Shown here piece after piece: positions 12,021 through 22,300 of a stretch of 64,000 nt of DNA. How positions within the stretch are numbered: the first letter of the stretch is position 1; every line of letters begins with the position of its first letter. The stretch is from NCBI GenBank assembly GCA_033961575.1, contig CM066737.1:52676771-52740770 (forward strand). The letters are read 5' to 3'. Below the pieces are notes generated by a model. That model saw nothing but the letters and a program-made list of their open reading frames with translations, was not told where the DNA came from and ran no database searches. This stretch comes from Aselliscus stoliczkanus. Its lineage: Eukaryota > Chordata > Mammalia > Chiroptera > Hipposideridae. The translations under genes and the position numbers were made by a program.

Positions 12021-12719
12021 TCAAAGACCATATATATTTCCAATGAATAAATACTTATTTCATAGTGAAAAAAATACAAGACCCCATTAATACCCCTTCC
12101 ACTCTAAAAATTCTACCTTCAGAAATGTATGTCCTTTATAAAAATGCAGATCTCTGTACAGCAGTTTTCATTCACTCATGAAGGATTGTGGATTTCGGTG
12201 TCCCAGAAAACAAGTTTTGAAGGAGATATTGGGGAGAAGAAAAACTCATTGCTGGGCAGAACAAAGAAGAGTGAGAATGTCAAGGGATGCAGGGGAGGGG
12301 GCAGCAGGAATTGTGAAGGGAACTACTTAAGGATCAACAGGGGAATATTTAATTGCTTAATCAAAACTGCTTCTGACTTCGCTGACCTCTTTCTGTACTG
12401 AAGCAACACAAGCCACAAAGACTAAACAATCTTATTCACAACAGGAGTACTAGATCTACTGGATGACATCCGTCAGTTTTGTCGACCCTAACCCTAATCC
12501 AGTGGGAGTGCCTGCTCTCAACAACTGCCTGGTATCCAAAAATTTTTCTCTTAGAGAGAAGATCAAAAAAGCTAGGTGTAGGTGACTGAATTCAGTAGCA
12601 TTCTGCAACAGCATGGTAAAGAAAAACATAGGAAAGCCCTATCTGCTCCCTTGTACATTGCAGATTGTTGACAATACGTATTCATAACTTTTAAAATACA
12701 CCTTCACTTTAAACTGTCA
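12021..12719. other. Unannotated intronic stretch
   Basis: No gene or named repeat. A short CCCTAACCCTAATCC word lies near 12486-12500. Confidence 0.45.
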
Positions 12720-12912
12720 GGTGCACTTCTAGGGAAGAAATACTCTTAAAACTAGAAAAAGAAAGGATAAGAAAAAAGACACAGTGTGAAGCCAACAGAT
12801 GTAAGTAGGTTTCACACTAAAAAAGTAAGCAAGGATACAGGGCGATTTGGAAAAAACTCTCAATAAAACAATGTAATAGTTACATATAGAACTTTTTACA
12901 TGATAGAAAATA

Positions 12913-13219
12913 CAGTTGACCCTTGAATAACATGGGTTTGAACTGTGCGGGTCAACTTACACACAGAATTTTTCATAAATACTGTAAATGTATTTTGCCT
13001 TACGATTTTTTAAATAACATCTTACTTTATTGTAAAAATACAGTATATGATACATATAACATACAAACTATGCATTAATCGACAGTTTATGTTATTGGTA
13101 GGGCTTCTGGCTACTAGTAGTTAAGTTTGGGTGAGTCAAGAGCTATACATGGATTTTCAATTGCACGGGGTGGGGTGGGGTCAGCACCCCTAACCCCTGT
13201 GTTGCTCAAGAGTCGACTG
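12913..13219. mobile_element. Tigger-family nonautonomous DNA transposon
   Basis: 307-bp element with termini CAGTTGACCCTTGAATAACA and the complement ending 'gctcaagagtcgactg'. TA duplications at 12911-12912 and 13220-13221. The long AT-rich middle is typical of Tigger2/MER8-like elements (named from memory). Confidence 0.85.
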
Positions 13220-14160
13220 TATATAGTCTTCTGTTCTATTCATGAAACCTTGACAATTGATTATGTACTCAGCCACAAAGAAAAACATAATACTGATAAC
13301 ACGCAAAAAAGAAGAGATTTTTGTCTAACTACTCTGATCATAATCCTGTAAAATAAGAAAATAACAAAAATATGAACCCCTAAATCCTTAATCACTTGGA
13401 AATTAAGAAATATACTCCTAAACAATTTTGGAATCAAAGAAAAAAATCAAAATGGAAATTCTTAATTTTATAGAAAATAATGAAAAGGCACAGACTTAAT
13501 AACAAAATCTATAGGTCACACTTAAAGCTCTACTCAGGAAAACATTTAGAAATTGAAATTACATGAACTAATTTTTCAACTTAAATAACTGGAAAAGGAC
13601 AATATTAAAATAAACTAAGAGGAGCCAGGAGGAAATATTTCATTTTTAAAAAGCTGAAATTAACAAAATCAAAATGAAACAATCATATAAATGATCATTA
13701 AAAAGCCAAAGGAGGTTCTTTGAAAATCCTGATTAAGAGAAAAAAGAGAAAGCAAAACAAAACAGAAACACAATACTAACAATGGAAAAGGAGATACACT
13801 CATAGATATAGACAATAGTGTGCTGGTAAACATTTAACAATTGATTCTCCAAAAAAGCCACTCTTGTAGTCCTTGCAGATTTCCATGGTGTAAAAACAAC
13901 CACCATGGTGGATTTTAAGCCACCAATGTGTAGCCACTAAATCCAAAGACAGGAAGAAATGCGCACAAGTGGTGAGCCAGCTCCAGCACACCACTGGGTA
14001 GATGTAAAAGTAATTATAAGGGAATATTATGTGTAACCTATGTCACATAATTGAAAAATTATTCAATACTACCTAATTTTACCCAAAAAAGTAACAAAAC
14101 CTCGAGGCACTGATAACTTTAGGTCAGGTTGGTAAAGTGATTAAATACGTGTAATACATT

Positions 14161-14586
14161 TTTTTAAAAAAGATTTTATTGGGGAAATGGGGGAGGGGAA
14201 CAGCATTGGGGAATCAGGGAAGGGGAACAGACAAGTTGCTGTCTTTTTGTTCTTCAGTCTAGTTGCGGAGGACGTTGCTTCACTGGCCCATGTTGGTATC
14301 GTCATTGTGCTCTTCCCGGATGAGGCAGATCAGTCGCTGGCCTCTGGATGGTTGCTCCCGCGGCTATTGGACACTCACGCTGGCTGCCGGCCACTCACTG
14401 TAGCCTATGGCACCCCACTGCAGCAGGGGCTGCAGCCTACACCGTTGCCAGGGCTTGCAGCCCAGCTCCAGGTGGAGCTGTTATTAGCTGTAGAGGGCAG
14501 TGTCACTGGCCCTCATATGTGGGATCCAAACCGGGGATGCTGGCATCCCAAAACCAGCTCTTAACCACCGTGCCACTCGGCTGGCC
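14161..14586 (-). repeat. tRNA-derived SINE, long form
   Basis: Antisense copy beginning with the complement of the poly-A/AATAAAATCTTT tail ('aagattttattggggaaatg') and ending 'cactcggctggccc'. Target duplication TAATACAT at about 14152-14159 and 14587-14594. An open frame at 14187-14564 is the SINE read through and is not a gene. Confidence 0.85.
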
Positions 14587-14654
14587 CTAATACATATATT
14601 TTTTTTAGGACTCCAAGTTAAGATGGTTTTAGAGATGAGCTCCCTAACGTTTTT

Positions 14655-14751
14655 TTTGAGGGCAGTGTCACTGGCCCTCATATGTGGGATCTGAACCGGG
14701 GCCGCTGGCATCCCAAGCCAGCTCTTAACCACCGCGCCACTTGGCCGGCCC
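14655..14751 (-). repeat. tRNA-derived SINE, short form
   Basis: Antisense copy 70 bp from the previous one. Diverged target duplication GAGCTCCCTAACGTTTT versus GAGTTCCCTAAACTTTT. Confidence 0.85.
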
Positions 14752-14877
14752 GAGTTCCCTAAACTTTTAAGAGAACAGATCATTCCCATGCTGTTTAAAA
14801 TATTGAAGACCAAAGAAAAAGATAAACAGTTCCCAAATGCATTTAGTAAATCTAGCATAATAACCTCAATACAAGAA

Positions 14878-14880
<3 letters not shown>

Positions 14881-14926
<46 letters not shown>

Positions 14927-15030
14927 ATATGTGCCATATATATAACATTACATATCATATATATGCTATATATGTATACACACACATATCACACACACAT
15001 ATATATGTCATATGTGTGTGTGTATACATA
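14881..15030. repeat. (TA)n and TG/CA-rich microsatellite
   Basis: About 40 bp of perfect TA followed by degenerate ATATGT/CACACA text. Strong local AT bias. Confidence 0.95.
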
Positions 15031-15271
15031 TCAGTAATAATAAGACTACAGATTGATTTCATTTCTGAATGTACACAGAGAAAAATTCTAAATAAAACAA
15101 ATCAATGGAACAGAGTAGAGTCTAGAATAGATCCAAGTACATATGGAAACTCAATATATGGCAACGTTGCCATATCCATTCAATAGGACAAGGACTGTTC
15201 CTGAATAAATGGTCTTGGCCAGTAGCTATTTATCTGGAAGAAAACAATACTACATATGCTAAAAAATTTCA

Positions 15272-15775
15272 GGCCGGCCGAGTGGCTCAGTTGCTTAAGA
15301 GTTGGCTTAGAGCACGTGCTCTGAGCAACGGGGCTGCCAGTTCGATTCCCACATGGGCCAGTGAATGCTGTGCCCTAGCTGAGCTGTTGCTGAGCTGCCA
15401 ACAGGTGGCAGGATGGCTCAGCTGGTATAACAACAAGATTGCCTGTTCAATGGTGGACTACGCCAGCCTGCAACTAAAGACTGAACTCGGCACCTTGAGC
15501 TGAGCTGCCTTACGGATGGCTCAGTGGATAGGGCTTGCGCTCTTAACAAGAAAGCTGCTGTTTTGACTCCTACATAGGATGGTGGCTACGCCGACCTGCA
15601 ACTAAGACTGAACACAGCACCTTGAATTTAGAGGCCACGAGCTGCCAACAGGAAGCCAGATGGTTACTGGCGCCCTCCACAACGAAGATTGAAGAACATC
15701 AACTTGGCTGGTCCCCTCCCCTGATTCCCCAACACTGTTCCCCTCCCCCAATTCCCCAATAAAATCTGTAAAAAA
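15272..15775 (+). repeat. tRNA-derived SINE, longest (three-head) form
   Basis: Contains three A-box-like words ('gagtggctcagttgcttaag', 'ggatggctcagctggtataa', 'cggatggctcagtggatagg') each followed by a B-box-like word, then 'attccccaataaaatctg' and poly-A. Target duplication resembles AAAAAATTTCA/AAAAAAATTCA. Confidence 0.85.
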
Positions 15776-16003
15776 AAATTCAAAATCTCTTATTTTAAAA
15801 TACATTCCAGGTATATTAAAGACTGGAACATCACTGAAAATATGAAAAGAAAGTTTAAGGAGGGGAGACCCTCCTCTATAAGCCAGAAAAATCAAGAGCC
15901 ATACAAAAAAATAAAGAGAAATGACAAACTGGGGAAAAAAATCACAGCCCATGTGACAGAAAAAAAGATTAATATCACTAATAAGACAATAATATAAAAT
16001 TGG

Positions 16004-16005
<2 letters not shown>

Positions 16006-16072
<67 letters not shown>
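16006..16072. repeat. (TA)n(GA)n microsatellite
   Basis: TA repeat to about 16044, then GA repeat to 16072. Confidence 0.97.
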
Positions 16073-16075
<3 letters not shown>

Positions 16076-16113
16076 TATATAATATGATATTGGGGATATA
16101 TATATATATTTTA

Positions 16114-16337
16114 CTGGGGGTGCAAAAAACATGTAAACAAGTGGACACTTTAGTCAACATTCCTCAAGCAGTAGTTCACCATAATCAGAAGTGTCTGGAC
16201 GCTGATGGTAACCACTTTGAGCACCTCTTGTAATTGTAGAAGTCAAACGTGACTTGTATCCATGTTTTGTTATCTGTGTATATTATTAGAATTTTAGTAG
16301 CTTTTTTCCTTTCTTAAAGTGTGTATACATTTTTTGG

Positions 16338-16342
<5 letters not shown>
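16114..16342. mobile_element. Mariner-derived MITE, copy A
   Basis: 229 bp. Left end 'ctgggggtgcaaaaaacatg', right end 'gtatacattttttggtactg', roughly inverted. TA precedes the left end. The middle ('gtgtctggacgctgatggta') matches the SINE-split copy at 38481-38834 across its length. The right end merges with a TG microsatellite (to about 16372). Confidence 0.8.
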
Positions 16343-16373
<31 letters not shown>

Positions 16374-16499
16374 TATATATGTATGAAAAGCTGTACCTTC
16401 GATGCCAGTATTCCAAGAGTCCTATCACATGAACTCAGTCTTAGGCGATCTATTTCTAAGGTCAATACCACCTATATGGCCAGTGCCTTGATTATCCTT

Positions 16500-16640
16500 A
16501 TTTTATTTTATTTTAAAAGCTTTATTGAGATATAATATACATATGATAAAATTCACCTGTTTTACGTGGATAATTCAATAATTTTTAGTAAATTTATAGA
16601 GTTGTGTAACCATTAGCACAATCCAATTCTGAATAAATCC
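16500..16640 (-). repeat. L1 3' end, antisense
   Basis: 'aaaagctttattgagatata ... aaaattcacctgttttacgt' is the antisense L1M 3' UTR. Confidence 0.65.
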
Positions 16641-17350
16641 ATGAGTCCCAAGATCCCTACTGGCTTCACTTACCTTCAATCTCCATCCTAAACCCCTCTC
16701 CTGAAATTCAGACCCATATATGTAACTGCTTACTGGACATTTTCATTTGCGTAACTATAGGTATGACTAACTCCTTGTCTCCAAACCAGAATTCAACTTT
16801 CTTCCAGATCCTTTTCCATTAAATCTCATTCTTCTCTGTTCCCTAAATGAATGCATGGCACCACTGGCCCTTTCAGAAATCCTGGGCATTGTTCTTATCT
16901 TCTCTTTCTCCTCTCCCATACAGTCAATTAATCATCAAATCCCATATACTTTACCTCCTAATTCTAATTCACATGTATCCCTTTCTATCCTTTATTAATT
17001 CACTAGTTCTGTCCACTAGAATCTCTTCCTGAAATAAATCCATCCATCTATCCACCCAACCAACAAATATGCATTGAATGTCTACTGTGTACCAGGCCTT
17101 GTGCTACAACGGTCACCTGACTGATCCTTCTGTCTCCAGTCTTGTATCTTCCTGATATTTTTCCTAATCCAGTAGCGAGACAGCATAATCTTTCTAAAAA
17201 CACACTACTGCCATGCTTAAAACAAATTCATACTTTCAATTGGCTTCCCTCTGAACTTGGGATAAAATCCAAACTTCTTAACTTGGCTCTTAAGGCCCTT
17301 TGTGATCTGGTCCTTCCTTACATCTCTAAGTCTGTTGTTTCATCAGCCCC
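16641..17350 (+). repeat. L2 fragments (ORF2 and 3' part)
   Basis: 'cactactgccatgcttaaaa', 'ttggcttccctctgaacttg' and 'gggataaaatccaaacttct' are L2 3' ORF2 text. The upstream part is more diverged. Confidence 0.65.
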
Positions 17351-17530
17351 CTTGGATAAATCACTTAGTTATCTGAGTTTCCTCATCTGAAAAAATGGAG
17401 ATAATAATAGTGCCTATCTCAGAGGTAGTTAAGAGGATTAAATAAGATAATACATGTAATGCACTTAGCACAATACCTACCTGGCACATATTATGTGTCA
17501 ATAAATGTTAGCTATCAATGATAGTGATGA
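17351..17530 (+). repeat. MIR
   Basis: 'gagtttcctcatctgaaaaa', 'gaggattaaataagataata' and 'ggcacatattatgtgtcaat' are sense MIR. Confidence 0.75.
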
Positions 17531-17559
17531 TACAGTTAGTCTGTGGTTTCCTTTTCCTC

Positions 17560-17780
17560 TGAACCCGTAAGAGCACTTATAGTTGGTATCACACAACTTA
17601 GCACTCAATTATTTTATTTTGTATTGCTTCCCATTGCTTCATACTGTTAGTTCTTCTTCTCTAGCTAGACTATAATGTCCTTAAAGACAAGAATAGTGCC
17701 TTACATACCTACTTTAGTGCCCTGTAGCACTTAGCAAAACGCTAAGCACACAATGGAATTTGATAAATACCTTTTGATAA
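17560..17780 (+). repeat. L2 3' end
   Basis: 'gctagactataatgtcctta ... tgccctgtagcacttagcaa' matches an L2 3' end. Confidence 0.55.
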
Positions 17781-17811
17781 AGGTTCACAAAGTACAAAGT
17801 GACAAAGGTTT

Positions 17812-18000
17812 TTTATTTATTAAATTTATTGGGGTGACAATGGTTAGAAAAATTACATAGGATTCAAGTGTTCAACTCTATAATACATCATCTATATATC
17901 CCATTGTGTGCTCACCACCCAGAGTCAGTTCTCCTTTCATCCCCATATATTTGACCCCATTTTCTCTCTTCTACCTCCCCTGCAACAGAGGCTTTACTGA
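17812..18000 (-). repeat. L1 3' UTR, antisense
   Basis: 'ttattggggtgacaatggtt' and 'tgtgctcaccacccagagtc' are the complement of the 3' end also seen in sense at 54895-55110. Confidence 0.65.
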
Positions 18001-18851
18001 CTCTCTATAAGGGTAGTTACATTTTAAAGAACATAAATAATAAACACCCAAACCCTGGGAACACCATTTGCTTTCACCTCCTGGGTTAATGATGTGTGAC
18101 TATGTTAGCATTAAGCTTAAGCCTTGGCAGTACTCACTGTAGGTCAGTGATTTTAGTTCGGGATTTTTTTGTTGTTTCATTTTGTTTTGTTTTGTTTTGT
18201 TTTTCAGATGGTTTGCTGCCAATATCCTGGTTTTGACAGAAATGGAGTGTGAAAGCATGACAATGTTTAAATCTACTCCCTAGCATGCCAACAATATGCA
18301 ATTTGCCTATTCATCTGTGAGATCAGATTTTTTTACTTCTTAAATATGTTTCCTCTGTGCTTACCAATATAATATAAATTCCATTCCACTTGAAAGCCAA
18401 TGATATCTTCCTGAAATGGTTTGGATTTCTCCAAACCACTGGGGGGCAATCAGAATCTAAGAACAGCCGCAGGAGCCTAGGAGATTCAGAGTTCTTCAGA
18501 TGCTAAAACTTCTCACAGATTTGGCAGGAATTTTGTTGCGTGTGCACTATATAGCAAACTGGCATCTTATTATTGTTTTCCCCTTACTTTTCACATACTT
18601 TCTCACCATCTACCATTGTGATCCTTTCCTACCCTCTCACCATCTTCTCTAATCATCCTTGGGCCCTGTGCCTGAGCCTCCACCTGATGTGTTTCTAGAA
18701 AGACATCTATGTGCACTCATACCCTCGCTGTTCTGTGCCAGTGCACAAGTACCCAGGTATAGATTGGGAGTTGAGGAGCTAAAGTGGAACCATGTGGTTT
18801 CATGTGACATGGACTCTCATTAGGACTTTTAGCTCAACTTTTACTGGTTTA
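18001..18851. other. Unannotated intronic stretch
   Basis: A (TTTTG)n run lies near 18178-18205. Nothing else recognised. Confidence 0.45.
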
Positions 18852-18855
18852 GAAA

Positions 18856-20004
18856 TGTTACCGGCCAACTGAGCAGCACCAACCCCCACCACTGAAAAAC
18901 TTTAATGTTTTCTTTTCTATAGAAATGTTAAGTCTCCTCCCTAGTTCTTCAGTTTCTTAGCTCTTGGGGTTTGATTGCTCTTCTAACTAGTTTGTGAATC
19001 TTGGACTGAAGATCCCCCTTGCTTTTTAATTGCCTTGTAAATCAGTTTCTGAATCTGAAACAACAGAAGTCTCCTACCCCTGCTTCAGATAACTATTTGA
19101 AAGCCTGAGACTTCCTAATAATCCCCCAGGCAAGGAAGCTAAACGTCAAACCCATTCTGTGTCCAGACAACTGATGCCACCTGAGTGATGGATTGAATAA
19201 CCACAAGTTTCATAAGAACTAACAGATTTATATTTTTGTCCTCATTCAGGAGCCTTGAGGATACAGGGGATACCCCAACAAACAAAGAAGCCAAAGTGGT
19301 CTTCCAGGCGGAGCTCGAGACCCCTTCCTCTCATCTGAGACCAGCTAGAGTGAGAGTTCCGTGAACCCCAACAGGCAGCGACAGCTCTACGCCCCTGCCC
19401 AGCAGGAAGCAGATACAGAAGAAGAGACCTCCTGTCCCCCAGCTTCCCATAGAGATTTTATGGGGATCACGTCTCTCAAGGAAAACTAGGCAGGCAGTTA
19501 GAGGCAGGCATTGGGTCTCTGCATTCCTGCACGTCCCACAGAGTGTGACCACGTGGAGGACATCCCCTCTCCACCCAAAACTCCCCTCTGTATTGTAATT
19601 ACCTACCCTGCGGGAAGAGCAAATGGGCGCAAAATATCCAACTAGAGCAGACCAGTCACTCACACCTATGCCTAGGAAGAACAGCCCATCCTGGAGAAAA
19701 AGGATAAAAACCCCAAGTCCTGGGACGGAAGCATGGCTGCTACTGCTACTGCTGCTTTTTACCTGCTCCTTTTGACCGCTGCTTCCCTTTAAGCCTCACC
19801 TTTGCATGTGCCCCCTCCACACTCTTTGGTAATGGGCCCTTGAGCCATCCTCTAGTACTCAGGTCTACTTTTATTTCTAAATGTACTATCTTTTCAATAA
19901 ACTACTTATTCTACTGCTTTACTCTGGTATCTCGTTCAATTCTTTGCTCGAGTTGCCAAGGACCTGGACTCTGGGCCGAGCAAGATCCACACTCTCCGAC
20001 AACA
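18856..20004 (+). mobile_element. Probable solo LTR of an endogenous retrovirus (ERV1-like)
   Basis: About 1149 bp starting TGTTACC and ending GACAACA, giving TGTT...AACA inverted ends. GAAA lies immediately outside both ends (18852-18855 and 20005-20008), as a 4-bp duplication would. A TATA-like GATAAAAA at 19703-19710 and a polyadenylation signal AATAAA at 19896-19901 are spaced as in an LTR, followed by a U5-like region. No primer-binding site or viral coding sequence follows, so this is an LTR alone. A second AGAAATGTTA at 18921-18930 makes 18926 an alternative start. It lies antisense to MID2. Confidence 0.7.
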
Positions 20005-20008
20005 GAAA

Positions 20009-20700
20009 TAATTCCAAAGGCAACTGTCTTGTACTTTTTATGTTACTAAGGAGAAGCTGGAACAGGTCTGGGATATGGAGAAGAGGGGAAAACTTGCTCT
20101 GAACACAGACAATGTTTCCAATCAGAGGAAACAAAAGGCGACCTCCTCCACTAATGTCCCAGTTTCTCCTCCTATTTGCAGAAAATGCCAAAGGTTTGAA
20201 AAGAACCCTCTGAGGGAAAAACAAAACGAAAAAAACAACAACAAATAAAACAACCCAGAGGACAAATCAGTTTAAACATGATCCAGTTTAAACCAGTTTA
20301 AACATGATCCAGTTTAAACACTAATTGTCTCATTGGACATATATTCTTTTATTCCACATATATCCTCTTTACAATATATCCCGCCACACACAGATGAGAT
20401 GAACACCCAGTCAGCCATCTATGAAATTGACACATACATAGCATGTGCAAAGGCACTGAGATGCATGCTCTGTAGAAAGCTTATCACCACAAAGAAAGGT
20501 ACGTCCAAATGCTGTTCTAGATACACGTGCTGTTCCCACATGGACATACACTCACAGATACACCAAGCCTGCTTATACAGACAGACATCTGTCTGTCCTC
20601 ATCCAGACCATAGGCACAATAATTGGCAACGGGCAAAGCACTGCACATAGAGCCATCAGTTGATGAATCTTGTTAGCTTTGCCCTTCTCTTTTAAAGCAG
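20009..20700. other. Unannotated stretch with a short tandem repeat
   Basis: Apart from the 26-bp repeat at 20268-20319, I see no gene or named repeat. Confidence 0.45.
20268..20319. repeat. 26-bp tandem repeat, two exact copies
   Basis: Units 20268-20293 and 20294-20319 are identical. Each contains two GTTTAAAC palindromes, giving four palindromes in 52 bp. Confidence 0.95.
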
Positions 20701-20895
20701 CAGTGGTTAAAACCTTGGGCTCTACTGTCTAACTGGATGCAAACTCTCACTCTGTCACTTAGTCCCTGTGTGATTTTGTACAAATTAGTTGCCTGCTCCA
20801 TGTCTCAGTTTCCCCATCTGTAAAATAAGAATAATAATAGTACTAACCTCATAAGGTTATCATGAGGATTAAATGAGCTACTCATAAGAGTACCA
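20701..20895 (+). repeat. MIR
   Basis: 'cactctgtcacttagtccct', 'cagtttccccatctgtaaaa' and 'catgaggattaaatgagcta' are sense MIR. Confidence 0.85.
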
Positions 20896-21240
20896 AGAAT
20901 TCCTAGAACTGCCTGAGATGGGGTAAACTTAGATTCAAGATGGACTTAGGTGAGAGGAGGGGTAGTGGGAACGGGCTGAGGTGTGGACTTTTCTTTGTAT
21001 CCTACGGTAGTAAATAGCCGGTTCCCTGGGCCTACATGCATTCCTCAATAATAATTCCTCAATAACCAAGGGACATGAGTCCACTGTTAACAGTAACAAC
21101 ATATCCATTCTTTTTCTGAGGAAATATATTTGTAGTCATTGTGGTATTATACTTATTATTTATAGTCTGTTTAAATCCGATTACATCAAGTACACTTTTG
21201 AGAGTAAATATTTACTGCCAAACTCTTTTGGGACTGTTAA
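20896..21240. other. Unannotated intronic stretch
   Basis: Nothing recognised. Confidence 0.45.
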
Positions 21241-21255
21241 GAAAACCTTGTGTTG

Positions 21256-21357
21256 GGCTGGCCCAGTGGCGTGGTGGTTAAGCGCTGGCTTGGAAAGCCA
21301 GCGGCCCCACATGTGAGGGCCAGTGGCACTGCCCTCAAAAAAGAAAAGAAAAGAAAA
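21256..21357 (+). repeat. tRNA-derived SINE, short form
   Basis: 'ggctggcccagtggcgtggt ... cagtggcactgccctc' then an AAAAG-repeat tail. Perfect 15-bp duplication GAAAACCTTGTGTTG at 21241-21255 and 21358-21372. A short internal deletion removes the B-box region before 'ccccacatgtgagg'. Confidence 0.9.
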
Positions 21358-21372
21358 GAAAACCTTGTGTTG

Positions 21373-21680
21373 CATCCAGACTACTGTCACCTTACCCAGT
21401 AAGGCAGTCTCAGGAAGGAAGTGCAGGTCCCAAGGTAACTGTACGTCTGGGGTCAGTGTTGATACCTGGAGATGCCCACTCTATTTTCACCCCTCACTTG
21501 GGTCTCATGGCACAAAAATTATCTGTGCAAGTAAGTGCCTTAATAGTGGGCACTACTGCTTCCTTCTGCCTCTCTAGCAATAGTCCTCCCTCTGCTCCTT
21601 AGAGATAGGTACGCAAGAGGCTTACCATGGAGTCAGGAATGCAAAGCCCCCAAACAGACTATCTATTGTTCTAGAGCTAT
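21373..21680. other. Unannotated intronic stretch
   Basis: Nothing recognised. Confidence 0.45.
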
Positions 21681-21684
21681 TTTT

Positions 21685-21965
21685 TTAAATTTATTTATTT
21701 TAATTAGTTTCAGGTGTACAACAAAGTGCAATAGTTATACTCTTTACCCTCTAAGTGACAACCCCCTCCCCCAATTCACCACCCCACACCTCCCCCCCAT
21801 ATCATATATATCTATTACAATTCCTTTGACTCCCTTCCACTGTAATAATCCACATTCCTTGACTATCTATATATTCAATTACAGTTGGTATACAATATTA
21901 TACAACATCAGCTTCAGGTGTACAGGGCAGTGATCAAGCCTCTACTCCATCCATGATGTCTTCTA
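21685..21965 (-). repeat. L1 3' UTR, antisense
   Basis: 'gtttcaggtgtacaacaaag', 'caaccccctcccccaattca' and 'tacaacatcagcttcaggtg' are antisense L1 3' UTR. 43560-43695 carries a related end in sense. Confidence 0.65.
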
Positions 21966-22084
21966 GAGGTATTTAATGAAGGGAGAAAAACATTGTGCAT
22001 CCTAAGCTGGCTCCTTTCTATCTGAACATGGATGACTCAGTGGGGCAAGTAAATAAATAGCCATCTCCAGTAGGCTGCTCAGTG

Positions 22085-22300
22085 TACTGGAAAGAATATG
22101 GATTTTAAGAATTGTAGAGATGTTGGACTGAGCCTCAGCTTACTCTATTTATGACCTTGAGTAAGTCCTCTAATTTTTCTCACTCTCAGCTTCCTCATTT
22201 GTAAAACGAGAATATCGCCAGAGGTATCACAGGATTGCCATAAACGCTAAGTGAGATTAGAAACAAGAAAGCCTCTAGAACAGTGCCTAGCATACAGGAT
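22085..22300 (+). repeat. MIR
   Basis: 'gaccttgagtaagtcctcta', 'cttcctcatttgtaaaacga' and 'agaacagtgcctagcataca' are sense MIR. Confidence 0.8.

Larger units (their letters stand above)
12720..16005 (+). repeat. Degraded L1 ORF2 remnant with later insertions
   Basis: A-rich sequence with L1 ORF2 text such as 'aaaatcaaaatggaaattct', 'aataaaacaaatcaatggaa', 'gagtctagaatagatccaag' and 'ttaatatcactaataagac'. Many stop codons and gaps. A Tigger-like element (12913-13219), three SINEs (14161-14586, 14655-14751, 15272-15775) and AT microsatellites interrupt it. Confidence 0.65.

Noticed and set aside
12486..12500. Telomere-like CCCTAACCCTAATCC word
   Set aside because: Only about two units, so no support for an interstitial telomeric repeat.
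18856..20004. Full provirus
   Set aside because: No primer-binding site after the right end, no second LTR and no viral coding sequence nearby.
20268..20319. CRISPR-like direct repeats
   Set aside because: Two adjacent units without spacers in a mammalian genome. It is a simple tandem duplication.
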